Shown: in pieces, positions 27,271 to 36,040 of the stretch
Layout: the number at the start of each line of letters is the position of its first letter
Numbering within the stretch: the stretch's first letter is position 1
Source of the DNA: Chitinophaga horti
GTDB taxonomy: Bacteria; Bacteroidota; Bacteroidia; Chitinophagales; Chitinophagaceae
Assembly (NCBI RefSeq): GCF_022867795.2
Contig: NZ_CP107006.1
Coordinates: forward strand, 2,480,001 to 2,544,000
Direction of reading: 5' to 3'
DNA: 64,000 bases
Translations under genes and position numbers: made by a program
Notes under the pieces: model-generated
What the model was told of the DNA's origin: nothing
Database searches by the model: none
The model's input: only the letters and a program-made list of their open reading frames with translations

Positions 27271-28245
27271 TTATAGCTCTTTCATGAGTTCCTGCTTTTT
27301 GAGTTTATACTCTTCCTCATCCAGCAAGCCGTCATCAAACAGCTCCTTCAGTGTTTTCAGGCGATCCCTTACAGACGGCCCCGCCGCTGCCGGCGCCGGT
27401 TGCGGATGAATGTTATATGCAGTGATCATTTGTGCGGCCGTACCATTTTCGTTACGGGCAGCGTCGCGTAGTGCCAGCATTTTTTGCAGCGTTTCGAACG
27501 AAACATCTGCCAGCCTTGCTGCCTGTACATCCGCCTGTATATCCGAAATGCCTGCAATGCGTTTATTCGTTTCCTCATCAAAAGAAGAGCCTTCGATGCG
27601 AAAATCCAGTAGCTCAAAACCAAAGACGAGAAACTCCGGGGCTGTTTTCTGCGCAGCATCCGCAGCAATCGTTTCGAGATGACTGTCCACCCCGGCATAC
27701 GAGAACTTCGCGTTTGCCAGGTAATGGCTGATGGGTTGCCCGATGCGGGAACACAACAGCTCCTGCAATTCATGTGCATAGTAAGCCGGCTTCCCCGCCA
27801 CGATCTTCGTAAAGAAATCCGCCACCTGTGCGATGCGAATAGAGAAGTTTCCATAAGCCCGAAGGTTCACCGGAAAACTGTATACCGGGTCGTTGTACGT
27901 AACCGGCACACGCGTACCCCAGCGGATGTTCACGATATCGGCCGTACGATAAAACCAGAGCCCTGTTTTATGTTCGCTTTCAAAACCGGTCATAAACTTG
28001 CGAAGCGTCGTAACAAATGGCTTGTTGTCTGTTTCCAGGTTGTACATTCCCGGCTCAGCAAACACGCCTTCTATCTTGCCTTCATACGTAAAAATGCAAC
28101 CCTGACCGGGCTGAACGATCAGCGTAGAGGCGTTCTTCAGCTCATCGTGGGGTCGGGTGTATCGCCTGAAGATTTCCCATTCCTCTGGGTCTTCCCAGGT
28201 GATGACCGACCGTAACTGACCTTTAGCGGCGTCCAGTATTCCCAT
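27271..28245 (-). CDS. SPFH-domain protein with C-terminal SHOCT motif (virion-core/YdjI-like)
   Basis: 324 residues without a signal peptide or clear transmembrane helix. Residues 1-230 fit the SPFH-like family annotated as virion core protein or YdjI (opening ITWEDPEEWEIFRRY, then LIVQPGQGCIFTYEGKIEGVFAEPGMYNLET). The C-terminal 33 residues are a SHOCT segment (RLKTLKELFDDGLLDEEEYKLKK), a short oligomerisation motif. Such proteins gather at membranes and often work with zinc-ribbon partners. It is the last of four tightly packed genes (1-2 bp gap to its neighbour). The role of the cluster is unknown. Confidence 0.85.
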   Translation of the reverse strand: MGILDAAKGQLRSVITWEDPEEWEIFRRYTRPHDELKNASTLIVQPGQGCIFTYEGKIEGVFAEPGMYNLETDNKPFVTTLRKFMTGFESEHKTGLWFYRTADIVNIRWGTRVPVTYNDPVYSFPVNLRAYGNFSIRIAQVADFFTKIVAGKPAYYAHELQELLCSRIGQPISHYLANAKFSYAGVDSHLETIAADAAQKTAPEFLVFGFELLDFRIEGSSFDEETNKRIAGISDIQADVQAARLADVSFETLQKMLALRDAARNENGTAAQMITAYNIHPQPAPAAAGPSVRDRLKTLKELFDDGLLDEEEYKLKKQELMKEL

Positions 28246-28246
28246 A

Positions 28247-28807
28247 TCAGAAGTTTATATCGTCACCGAGATCCACCTTTTTATCCTGGTAGTATGCCTC
28301 GAAATGATTTCTCCATTTGTCCTGCACGTCCGTAAACTCCTGGAAACGCTGTGCGTAATCCGGTTGTGTATGGTCGAGCAGTTTGTGTTGCTCCGCGCTG
28401 TAATGCATGCCGATCGTGCCCCATTTACCGAGGTCCAGGCCGTAGCCTTCGATCACACCTGCCGGGTCTACACCGTAACCGGCGGCGATGGATTGATGCC
28501 AGAAAATTTTCTGATAAGTGTCAAAGTCCGGCACCAAAGCCAGGATATCATCCGCGGTTTGCGCAGTGGATTGTCCGGCGAAGCGGCCGGCGCTGGGGTT
28601 GGCAAACAGTTCGCCGAACTTGGTGGCGTAGTTCATGTCTTCCGTCATCAGTTCACCCAGCCTTACGCCCCATGCGTTCATGGTTTCGTCCCAAACTGGT
28701 TTTTCGAGGCCGAGGATCTGTAACAATTTTTCTTCGGGCATGCCTTGTGCAAGGTTTCCGCTGGCTGCTGCGTATTCTTCAAATGATACGCCGTTGATTT
28801 TTTCCAT
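28247..28807 (-). CDS. Conserved-looking protein of unknown function in the SPFH cluster
   Basis: 186 residues, acidic, with no signal or membrane segment. Helix-forming stretches dominate (LLQILGLEKPVWDETMNAWG, then aromatic-rich HYSAEQHKLLDHTQPDYAQRFQEF). I do not recognise a named family with confidence; DUF6620 is a possibility from memory. It begins 4 bp after the zinc-ribbon protein gene and its stop is one base from the SPFH start, so it is certainly in the same operon and probably the same complex. Confidence 0.75.
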   Translation of the reverse strand: MEKINGVSFEEYAAASGNLAQGMPEEKLLQILGLEKPVWDETMNAWGVRLGELMTEDMNYATKFGELFANPSAGRFAGQSTAQTADDILALVPDFDTYQKIFWHQSIAAGYGVDPAGVIEGYGLDLGKWGTIGMHYSAEQHKLLDHTQPDYAQRFQEFTDVQDKWRNHFEAYYQDKKVDLGDDINF

Positions 28808-28811
28808 GGTG

Positions 28812-29528
28812 TCAGATTGTACGTTTAAGTTTTCTGTCTATATCCTGTTCCCGGGTTTCAGCAGTGTGGGGCAACAGTTTGATGCGTTCATCGATGTATT
28901 TTTCTACGTAAGCCCTCGCCGCATTCGCATAGGCTTCTCTATTATCCTGCGGGATGTTGCGCATCGCCAGGTAGGCCGGCATTGCATACAGCTCCGACAT
29001 ACTGTCTACAACATTCCAACCAATTGTCGCATATTTTGTTTCCGGCTCAAATGTGTTCACCGCACCACAATACCTGCACGACACGTACTGCGACATGAAA
29101 AAATCCTTCTTCACCTGCAGCGGCGAGTTACATTGTGTACAGCGAAAATCGCGGTTGATCAGCCCGATGGCGTGCGTATAATACTTTTCAGAAAGTTTAC
29201 CTTCGGCCACCATCATCCAAAGATGGAGCCGGTCATGTAATGCATCCTGCAAAGCGTACCCCTTGCGCGCTTCGTCGCCCCACGACATACCTTCCGCCTG
29301 CATAGCCGGGTACACCTGGTACTGCCAGGTTTCATCGATCTTGCGGATCAACGATTCGTCGATTTGCGTACGGATGGCCGTGAGCGTGCGGAGTGACACA
29401 TAATAGTCGTAATCCGATTCATCGAGACTATCCAGCGCCGCCTGTTCGCCCAGTTCCAGCGATTCGGCAAAACGGGTCTCTATCTTCTGAAGGAAAGTAT
29501 CCCAGCGGGTTATCAGAGCTGCACTCAT
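28812..29528 (-). CDS. Helical protein with a central four-cysteine zinc ribbon
   Basis: 238 residues. The N-terminal 125 residues are charged and helical (DTFLQKIETRFAESLELGEQ). A zinc ribbon is built from CTQC and CRYC near residues 130-153 (RCTQCNSPLQVKKDF, SCRYCGAVNTFEP), and another helical part follows. No signal peptide. It is one base from the 68-residue zinc-ribbon gene upstream. It could be an adaptor linking the SPFH platform to other partners. The family is not recognised. Confidence 0.78.
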   Translation of the reverse strand: MSAALITRWDTFLQKIETRFAESLELGEQAALDSLDESDYDYYVSLRTLTAIRTQIDESLIRKIDETWQYQVYPAMQAEGMSWGDEARKGYALQDALHDRLHLWMMVAEGKLSEKYYTHAIGLINRDFRCTQCNSPLQVKKDFFMSQYVSCRYCGAVNTFEPETKYATIGWNVVDSMSELYAMPAYLAMRNIPQDNREAYANAARAYVEKYIDERIKLLPHTAETREQDIDRKLKRTI

Positions 29529-29529
29529 A

Positions 29530-29736
29530 TCAGGGCTTTTCCGGTTTGATCTCTATTTTAACGTCCATGAATTTGTGCCCGCAATAGGCACAATTTGAAA
29601 TGTTGGTGCCGACTGGCCGGGGCGCACCGCAATGCGGGCAGGTAACGGTATCCAGGGAAGGCGTATGTTTCGTGCTCTCCCATGTCTTCGCGGTTTCCTT
29701 CGATATGGCTGTTATCTTCTTAAATGGATTACTCAT
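29530..29736 (-). CDS. Small zinc-ribbon protein, first gene of the SPFH cluster
   Basis: 68 residues with a four-cysteine ribbon, CPHCGAP and CAYCGHK, in the C-terminal half, preceded by a short basic helical segment (NPFKKITAISKETAKTWE). It is small but supported by its tight fit with the next gene (one base apart) and by sharing a zinc-ribbon theme with it. Probably a structural or adaptor subunit. Confidence 0.75.
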   Translation of the reverse strand: MSNPFKKITAISKETAKTWESTKHTPSLDTVTCPHCGAPRPVGTNISNCAYCGHKFMDVKIEIKPEKP

Positions 29737-29818
29737 AAGCCGTTTCCGATGACGGTTATCTATTATAAACAGCAGTTAAGTTACGGAAATTTGTTAACGT
29801 AAACGGGACTACGAAATG

Positions 29819-30904
29819 TTAAATATTGATGCGCCTGTTGCGGGCGATTACCGCCCATTCTTTCGTGGCCCGCCCATCTTCCACCACCACCGCCCGTTCG
29901 TACAGGGCTACGGTAGGGCATATATGGACAGGCGCGCCGTAAAACACATCTCCCACGCTGTACTTTGAAGCATCCGGCACCTTCAGCACCAAATGCTCCT
30001 CGCTCTGGCGGATGGGTGTAGCTTCCGGAGCATTCAGGAAAAACACTCGCGGGAACGGATTTTCGGCTGCCACCGACTTATGCCCCAGGTCCGTACAAAT
30101 TGTATGTTCATCAATAATGGAAACTACACGGCTGATGACCAGTGCCGCGTAATCAAATGGCAGGTCGGGTAAGGTGGTTTTATAGCTATGGTCCCAGAAC
30201 ACGAATGTACCCGGACTGCATTGTACACCCGTCCGGCGCCTATGCGTCGGCAGCGAGGGCGAGCCGCCCACCACGATGACCGGATCCGTACCGATGGCCC
30301 CGGCCAGCTTTTCTACCGTCTCAAAACCAGCATTGCTGCGCTGCTGCCTCGTCGCTATATCTGTATCGCTCACATGCCCATCGTAAGCATGAAGGCCCAC
30401 CATGGTAATGCCGGGCAATTGCAGTCCCCTATTCCAGAGATCCAAAGCCCCCTCGCCCGGACGAATGCCCGACCGGTCCATCCCCGTATTAAGGTCGATA
30501 AATACCCTCATGTCTCCCGTTGACAATTCGCTGAGCGCCTCCAGCGAACCTGCATTATCGACCAGGCAAGAGAATACAGTAGCCGGGTAGCTTTTCATCA
30601 GCTGCAGGAAACGGATCGCTTTCGGCCCGATGGGCTGGTAGGCCAGCAATACGTCCGGGGCACCGATTAAGGCGAGCATTTCTGCTTCGGCAATGGTAGC
30701 GCACTTGAACTGGGTAATACCTTCGTCGAGCATCAGCTGGCACACTTCGGCGATCTTGTTCGTTTTTACATGCGGGCGGATGTTTGCCGGGTCGCCAACG
30801 AGTTGTTTGAGCAGGCGTATGTTATGGAGGGCCCTGTCGGGGTAAACGACGAGCGCGGGCGAATCGATAGTGGCGATGTTGGAGAGGTGATACCAGGTGT
30901 TCAT
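29819..30904 (-). CDS. D-threonine-aldolase / D-serine-dehydratase-like PLP enzyme
   Basis: 361 residues from MNTWYHL; the longer frame adds 21 implausible residues. The alanine-racemase-type TIM barrel begins with SPALVVYPDRALHNIRLL, and the PLP lysine is expected in RPHVKTNK. Later marks are DLNTGMDRSGI, GLHAYDGH and the C-terminal DLGHKSVAAENP with the metal-site His. Enzymes of this fold cleave D-threonine or related beta-hydroxy D-amino acids to glycine and an aldehyde, or deaminate D-serine, with PLP and a divalent metal. The cytosolic enzyme stands alone, divergent from the next gene by about 70 bp. Confidence 0.87.
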   Translation of the reverse strand: MNTWYHLSNIATIDSPALVVYPDRALHNIRLLKQLVGDPANIRPHVKTNKIAEVCQLMLDEGITQFKCATIAEAEMLALIGAPDVLLAYQPIGPKAIRFLQLMKSYPATVFSCLVDNAGSLEALSELSTGDMRVFIDLNTGMDRSGIRPGEGALDLWNRGLQLPGITMVGLHAYDGHVSDTDIATRQQRSNAGFETVEKLAGAIGTDPVIVVGGSPSLPTHRRRTGVQCSPGTFVFWDHSYKTTLPDLPFDYAALVISRVVSIIDEHTICTDLGHKSVAAENPFPRVFFLNAPEATPIRQSEEHLVLKVPDASKYSVGDVFYGAPVHICPTVALYERAVVVEDGRATKEWAVIARNRRINI

Positions 30905-30976
30905 ATTGTTAATGATCGGATATTTCAGGGAAAATACCAAATGCACGCAGACTTCAGCGCCCTTCAATAATCAAGT

Positions 30977-32014
30977 ATGGAAAATATTGCCGACCTGAAT
31001 ATCGCCACCCTTTCGCGCACTTACCGCGAAGCCGGCCCGGCGCACAAAGGCCACAGGACGATCGTTCGCCTGCAAGACAGCAAAGAGAAAGGTCTCGGCT
31101 GGTTGTTGCGCCATCATAATGAGGCCACAGTGTATAGCCGCGAGCTTACACAACGATTTGAAATAGATGCGTTACTCCAATACTATGCGCTGCTGCAGGT
31201 GGCCATCACAGCCGGTTACATTCCGCGGCAGCTCAACGAAACACTGAAATCAGAGATCATCGGGGTACTGACTAACCCCGACGTACAAACGTATTGTTCA
31301 AAAAACTATCCCTTCCAGCTCCCCTCACTCCTGTTGTATACCGTGCGTGACGGTATCGACTTCCTGGCAAACGATACGGGAACGAGCAAGCGCCTGTTCA
31401 ATGAGTTTTTGCTCACCAACCGCCTGATCGAAGAAGACGCGGAGGTAACTTGTTTCCTGCGGATGCTGGATTATGTTAGTTATAACAACGAAGACATTGA
31501 CTCGGTGATCGAACTACTGGCCAATCGTACCAAACTCGCCAAAGTGCTTAGTAAACCAGCGGAAACCGAGGGTAAAGAAATGGCGGTTTGGGGTTTCATT
31601 AAATATGCAGACTTTCTCGTAAAACTAAAAACGGTCATTCAGACTGCGGATGCAGAACCAAAACTACAAAGCGTCATGTGGGAATACCATTCCTATTGGT
31701 TCCGGATCATGGCAGCAGAGATGAGAGGCTTTTTTGACCAGGCGTTTGCGAATCTTGCGGATGCCGTACAAAAGACGAAAACGCCTGCCATCTTTGAACA
31801 GGAGGATGAGGAGTCAAAACTACTATATGCTGCGTACCAGCAACAATTAGCAGCTAATATCGAGATCTCCCGGCAGGCAGTGCATTTCCTGCTGGAGCAT
31901 GACTACTCGGTATTGATCACGCAACACCTGGTGGCCATTCCGTTCACGCGGGGATTAGAGAAGCCTGTTAAGGCCCTTCCGAAACTAAAGATCAGGCCAC
32001 GTAAGAAGGACTAA
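30977..32014 (+). CDS. Unrecognised helical protein
   Basis: 345 residues, predicted all-helical, without signal peptide or membrane segment. It opens NIADLNIATLSRTYREAGPAH and ends basic (PKLKIRPRKKD). Helical repeats such as EAEVTCF and EDIDSVIELLANRTKLAKVL suggest an alpha-solenoid, but no catalytic motif is visible and I do not recognise a family. It is divergent from the D-threonine-aldolase-like gene and ends in a hairpin. Base composition matches its neighbours. Confidence 0.75.
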   Translation: MENIADLNIATLSRTYREAGPAHKGHRTIVRLQDSKEKGLGWLLRHHNEATVYSRELTQRFEIDALLQYYALLQVAITAGYIPRQLNETLKSEIIGVLTNPDVQTYCSKNYPFQLPSLLLYTVRDGIDFLANDTGTSKRLFNEFLLTNRLIEEDAEVTCFLRMLDYVSYNNEDIDSVIELLANRTKLAKVLSKPAETEGKEMAVWGFIKYADFLVKLKTVIQTADAEPKLQSVMWEYHSYWFRIMAAEMRGFFDQAFANLADAVQKTKTPAIFEQEDEESKLLYAAYQQQLAANIEISRQAVHFLLEHDYSVLITQHLVAIPFTRGLEKPVKALPKLKIRPRKKD

Positions 32015-32041
32015 GGGCCGGACAGTCGCCCATCCGGCCCT
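32014..32041. terminator. Hairpin between convergent genes
   Basis: A perfect 9-bp stem AGGGCCGGA/TCCGGCCCT around a 10-nt loop, starting on the last base of the stop at 32012-32014. No T run on the plus strand. It probably ends the helical-protein transcript and may also serve the patatin gene. Confidence 0.6.
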
Positions 32042-32097
32042 CACTCACGGGTATATTGGAACCACACTGCCTTTCTCCGAAGCAGCGCAGAGATTCC

Positions 32098-34653
32098 CTA
32101 TTTCTTTGCTACGGTCTTCGCTTTCGGCGTTATCCATGGCGATAATGCCAGGAAGGGAGCCGTTGACACCGGCCGCACACCGTCCATCTTATTCACAATA
32201 CCAAGCAGGGTGGTCATCGCTGTGTTTTGTTGCTGGTCCAGCACCGCGCTTACCCGCATCCGGCGGATCACAGAGCGCGACAACCAACGGGCCAGCGGGA
32301 AGTTCAGGGTAGAATCGCGTTTGGTCGTATCAAGATCATTTCGCAGGTCGCGAAGGATCTGCCTGTCCATAAGCGCGGCCTTAGGATCGCGATTGGCGGG
32401 CGCCGTTTCGTCTACAATGAAACGATTGTTTAACGCCACCTGTATGTAAGTGACAGCCGGATCTTTGCCGCCAATGTAACGCGCACGCTCTTCAAAGTAG
32501 GAAGCGCTACCCTCAAAAGGCTGTGCCGATAACGCTTTCAGCGGCAGCAATAAGGGCAGTTCTGATTGCAAAGGTTTATACAGATCTTTCTCTGAAGATC
32601 CATTTTTGAGATACACAATATACATCATGTACTTGCCGGACAGCGAATCACGCACTAATAAATCACGTAACTTCTGATAGATGTCTAATGTCGTTTTTAA
32701 ACCGGTATTTTCATGATAGCCGCCGTCCACAAAACTGCCAAGGGTTTCGATATAAGCCGGCGCACTGAACAGCGGGAACAGTTCACTCGTATTGCAAACC
32801 TGTCCAAGGGAAACGGTTTTATTTATATTTTTCTCGCAGATGCGTTTACCGGCATGATCGCAAATTGACGTATCGTACAGGTAGCCGTTAATATCAATGG
32901 CATCATTAAAATAGTCGTTCCCCAGCTTTACAGGCGAGAAGATGCCCCGGCGCCCATCATTACTGCGACAGGTATTTACAAAAGCCAGCGGCCTGTCCGT
33001 ACGAAGCACCACCTTACCACTGTCCCCGGTTTTGTAAAAAAAGCTCATATAATCCCGCAGCAAGTCCTGTTCCGCCAGGGGAATTGCTGCATGATTATCC
33101 ACCGCTCCTTCCGACAATACTTCCTGTATAGCCCGTTCTGTATGATAAGCTTCCTCTTCCTGCAAGGCAGTGTTCCTGTCGCGGGTACTACGATCCAGGA
33201 AGAACGGCATTGATTTCCAGAAATCGGTAACCAACAGTCCACTGATAGAGCTGCCGACGAAATTGTTTTTATACACTTCTCCAGGCAGCTGTAGCCACCG
33301 CGCGTCGATGCTATCGCCATTCATCGGTTGCTCCCAGAAGGCGAACAGTGTGCCCAGTCCCACGGAGCTGCCCGAAACAGTCGACAATGAGAAAATATAG
33401 TTGCGGAACTTTCCGCGCGTGAGGTAATCGAAGTTGATCAGGTTTTCGCTGAACCACATGCCAGCCCGTGACCCTCCGCCTTCTCCGGCAACGAGTATAA
33501 TCGGATACGGGACGCCAGACTGATTATCCTCGATCGCCTGTTTCAACAGATCATAGCGGTCTTCGAGCCGCAAACGCTCTTTCCCCTCCAGGATCGAAAC
33601 ATCTTTGATACCGTCCATTGTATAATGATGTACGGTGAAGTTGACACGCGGACTGTAATAGATCACCGCTATGAAAATCACGATCAACACAGTAGCCACA
33701 AACTTACGCTGGCTGGTAACGTTGATGAAATAAACGAATAAGTCGATGATAAATACATACAACGCAAATATGTACAGCAGCGTGGATTCCGGCGCCAGTT
33801 CAAATCTGCCTGAGGCATTAAAAAGGGCGATCACGATCCCCACATGCAACAAAAACAATACTACGTAGGCGATCGTATTGCCCAGGTAACGGCGATAAGA
33901 ACTGTAAGCCGACACCCGTCCGCCACGATGTTTCGCGAGCAAAGCTTTATCGGCCTCAAAGTAGATCAGGTTCGCCAGGCTGGCCAGCAGGTAAAGGACT
34001 ACCACCAGCGCCACTTTCGCACCGTTATATTGGTTACCATGTACAGCCGCAAACCAGATGATCGCCGCCAGCAGCATCACAGCCAATCCAAGTACACACC
34101 ACTTGCGGGCGGGCCCTTTTACTTCCACATGAAACAGCGACAGCAGGAACAATTGCAACACCGACAAACCCGCAAATAGCCATCCCATCAGCGGACCATT
34201 AAACAATACATAGGCCAACAACCAGAAAGGCGCCAGCGGTAGCGCACGATGCACGAAAAACAAGTGCTGCCGGAAAATGGAAATGTATCGTCGTTTTCCC
34301 TGGTGCGCGTTATCCCGCTGTTGGAAAAGGAATGCCGGGATGATCCACATCGACACGGAGAACAGGATGGCGCTGCCGACGGTAAAAGCAATGCGATCCA
34401 GCCCGTAAATACTGTCCGGTTCGAACAGGCTCACGATGAGATCGCGCCCCTGCCCCATTTTTGTGACGATAGCCCAAAACACAACGAGGAAAAGGATTTC
34501 GATACCTGCATCTTCCAGTATAAGCCCGGCGAGCCTTACCAGCGTTTGAAATCCACGAAGAAAGGAGGCCCATACAGACCGGCCGGCGATGGTGGTTTGG
34601 CGGTACAGCAGCCGCCAATACGACTGCAAGCCCTTGTTGTAATAAGTGGTCAT
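32098..34653 (-). CDS. Multi-pass membrane protein with patatin-like phospholipase domain
   Basis: 851 residues. The N-terminal 340 residues hold about eight hydrophobic segments (ILFLVVFWAIV, AILFSVSMWIIPAFLF, APFWLLAYVLF and others). The rest is a patatin-type lipase domain: oxyanion loop GEGGGSRAG (390-398), nucleophile elbow SGSSVG with Ser430, and DGG with Asp643 completing the Ser-Asp dyad. Catalysis is therefore plausible. Its target would be membrane lipid or a lipoprotein on the cytoplasmic or periplasmic face; topology is not certain. It starts about 54 bp from a divergent membrane protein gene. Confidence 0.85.
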   Translation of the reverse strand: MTTYYNKGLQSYWRLLYRQTTIAGRSVWASFLRGFQTLVRLAGLILEDAGIEILFLVVFWAIVTKMGQGRDLIVSLFEPDSIYGLDRIAFTVGSAILFSVSMWIIPAFLFQQRDNAHQGKRRYISIFRQHLFFVHRALPLAPFWLLAYVLFNGPLMGWLFAGLSVLQLFLLSLFHVEVKGPARKWCVLGLAVMLLAAIIWFAAVHGNQYNGAKVALVVVLYLLASLANLIYFEADKALLAKHRGGRVSAYSSYRRYLGNTIAYVVLFLLHVGIVIALFNASGRFELAPESTLLYIFALYVFIIDLFVYFINVTSQRKFVATVLIVIFIAVIYYSPRVNFTVHHYTMDGIKDVSILEGKERLRLEDRYDLLKQAIEDNQSGVPYPIILVAGEGGGSRAGMWFSENLINFDYLTRGKFRNYIFSLSTVSGSSVGLGTLFAFWEQPMNGDSIDARWLQLPGEVYKNNFVGSSISGLLVTDFWKSMPFFLDRSTRDRNTALQEEEAYHTERAIQEVLSEGAVDNHAAIPLAEQDLLRDYMSFFYKTGDSGKVVLRTDRPLAFVNTCRSNDGRRGIFSPVKLGNDYFNDAIDINGYLYDTSICDHAGKRICEKNINKTVSLGQVCNTSELFPLFSAPAYIETLGSFVDGGYHENTGLKTTLDIYQKLRDLLVRDSLSGKYMMYIVYLKNGSSEKDLYKPLQSELPLLLPLKALSAQPFEGSASYFEERARYIGGKDPAVTYIQVALNNRFIVDETAPANRDPKAALMDRQILRDLRNDLDTTKRDSTLNFPLARWLSRSVIRRMRVSAVLDQQQNTAMTTLLGIVNKMDGVRPVSTAPFLALSPWITPKAKTVAKK

Positions 34654-34707
34654 ATTATTTGGAGTTTAACACCGAAAAGAATTAAATTGAGTAAGCATCT
34701 CTTCACC

Positions 34708-35274
34708 ATGAAACAATCCCCTTTCTCCCCAAAACTCCTGATCCTCCTTGTGCTATTTTTCACATGGACGCAATTGTTCGAATGGATCAAATCCACCAAC
34801 TTTTTTACGCCAAACGGCCGTGTTACGCATATCATCGATACACACCTGATGCCCGACACGAGCATCCATTCATGGCCTGAATATACCGATCGTTTCTTCG
34901 ATGGCCCGTATGTTCGCGAAGCCGCGGCACATTACAGTCCGGATCAGTACTTGCGGAGCTTTTACCTTGTGGATTTCATTTTCCCGATCATCTATCTGAG
35001 TTTATTACTTACGCTTACAGGATATTGGAAAGGGACTGTTTTTTACCGCTTATTCCGTGCTGCTATGATCGCCTGTGCGCTGTTCGACCTTTTGGAGAAT
35101 ACCAGTTTCGCTTATTACTTATTTCACCAGGATGGGAATTTGTATCATTACGTGGCCATTTTCACTACCCTAAAATCGGTGCTGTTTGGTCCCGGCATGC
35201 TAACAGCCGTGATTGCCTTTGGGGCGGCATGTGTTCACTGGTTCAGCCATAAGCGCACTGTTCACCCAAATTAA
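34708..35274 (+). CDS. Small four-helix membrane protein of unknown function
   Basis: 188 residues from MKQSPFSPKLL, where the first membrane helix begins; an open frame extends 153 codons upstream across the patatin gene in antisense and is not real. Four hydrophobic segments are seen (LLILLVLFFTWTQLFEW; LVDFIFPIIYLSLLLTLTG; AAMIACALFDLLENTSF; MLTAVIAFGAACVHWF), with an external-looking loop of about 70 residues between the first two. The family is not recognised. It is divergent from the patatin gene, sharing a 54-bp promoter region. Confidence 0.72.
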   Translation: MKQSPFSPKLLILLVLFFTWTQLFEWIKSTNFFTPNGRVTHIIDTHLMPDTSIHSWPEYTDRFFDGPYVREAAAHYSPDQYLRSFYLVDFIFPIIYLSLLLTLTGYWKGTVFYRLFRAAMIACALFDLLENTSFAYYLFHQDGNLYHYVAIFTTLKSVLFGPGMLTAVIAFGAACVHWFSHKRTVHPN

Positions 35275-35374
35275 AAGAAATAGTTGGAATTTCAAAATCG
35301 CCCATGCCCCATGGCGCCTGCTGCGGGCCGATTTCCGAACGTTGCCGGCTCTACGAAACTACGGCCTAAATTGT

Positions 35375-35382
35375 TATCTTCG
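35375..35382 (+). promoter_or_regulatory. Candidate -7 element for the cupin gene
   Basis: TATCTTCG lies 17 nt upstream of the ATG at 35400, one change from TAnnTTTG and identical to the octamer before the antiporter gene. No convincing -33 element at the right distance. Confidence 0.35.
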
Positions 35383-35399
35383 TTGCTTTACAGGCAACC

Positions 35400-35756
35400 A
35401 TGAAAGCATACAGACTATACACCACCGCCGACGGAGGCAGCGCGTTTGAAGAGGGCAACATTACCAGGCAGCAACACATCACCTCCGCCTACTTTTTCCT
35501 GGCAGAGGATGCACCCGAAAGGATGGAGTACGACTGGCACCCTGCGCCGCACCGTCAATACGTGCTTACGTTAAGAGGCGTACTTGAATTTACCGTCACC
35601 GATGGCAGCACCTTCCAACTGCACCCCGGCGATATCCTGGTGGCTGCCGATACCATCGGCACTGGCCATAAATGGAGCAGGCTGAGTAACGAAAGCTGGA
35701 TGCGTACTTACATCGTGCTCGAAGAGGGCGCAGAGGATGGGTTTACACCGCTATAA
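35400..35756 (+). CDS. Small cupin-domain protein
   Basis: 118 residues forming one cupin barrel. Motif 1 is reduced (DWHPAPHRQYVLTLRGVLEF) and motif 2 is FQLHPGDILVAADTIGTGHKW, with His residues that could bind a metal. Such single-domain cupins are sugar or small-molecule isomerases, dioxygenases or sensors; no function can be assigned. It stands alone on the plus strand and faces the AraC regulator gene across a structured gap. Confidence 0.82.
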   Translation: MKAYRLYTTADGGSAFEEGNITRQQHITSAYFFLAEDAPERMEYDWHPAPHRQYVLTLRGVLEFTVTDGSTFQLHPGDILVAADTIGTGHKWSRLSNESWMRTYIVLEEGAEDGFTPL

Positions 35757-35825
35757 AGGCACCTCTCCTTATCAACTGTAAAACACCATATTACCGCATC
35801 ACCGGAAAATGTCTGCTGGCGCGGC

Positions 35826-35947
35826 ATCCTTGCTACATCCTTCCTGCATCCTTGCTAGATCCCTGCTAAAACACTGGTGTTTCAGCTACTTTTTAGCAAC
35901 AACTTAGCAAGGATGCAGGAAGGATCTAAGAAGGATCCAGCGGGAAC
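35826..35947. repeat. Inverted pair of 11-bp tandem repeat arrays
   Basis: The left arm has four 11-mers in tandem (ATCCTTGCTAC, ATCCTTCCTGC, ATCCTTGCTAG, ATCCCTGCTAA; 35826-35869). The right arm carries related 11-mers in opposite orientation (TTAGCAACAAC, TTAGCAAGGAT, GCAGGAAGGAT, CTAAGAAGGAT, CCAGCGGGAAC; 35893-35947). Positions 35837-35857 and 35905-35925 are perfectly complementary over 21 nt, and the next 11 pair at 8 positions. The loop itself holds an imperfect palindrome around AAACACTGGTGTTT (35868-35881). It occupies the gap between two convergent genes and could fold into a long cruciform or RNA hairpin. Confidence 0.9.
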
Positions 35948-36040
35948 GCTCAACTCATCCCGCTAAAAATCAGCCTTCGCCCCATGAAAAACCAGGGTTC
36001 ACCCCAGCACCGTTTTTTGCACGTTACGGATGATCTACTT

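Noticed and set aside
34249..34707. N-terminal extension of the small membrane protein
   Set aside because: It overlaps the patatin gene in antisense and precedes the natural membrane-helix start MKQSPFSP.
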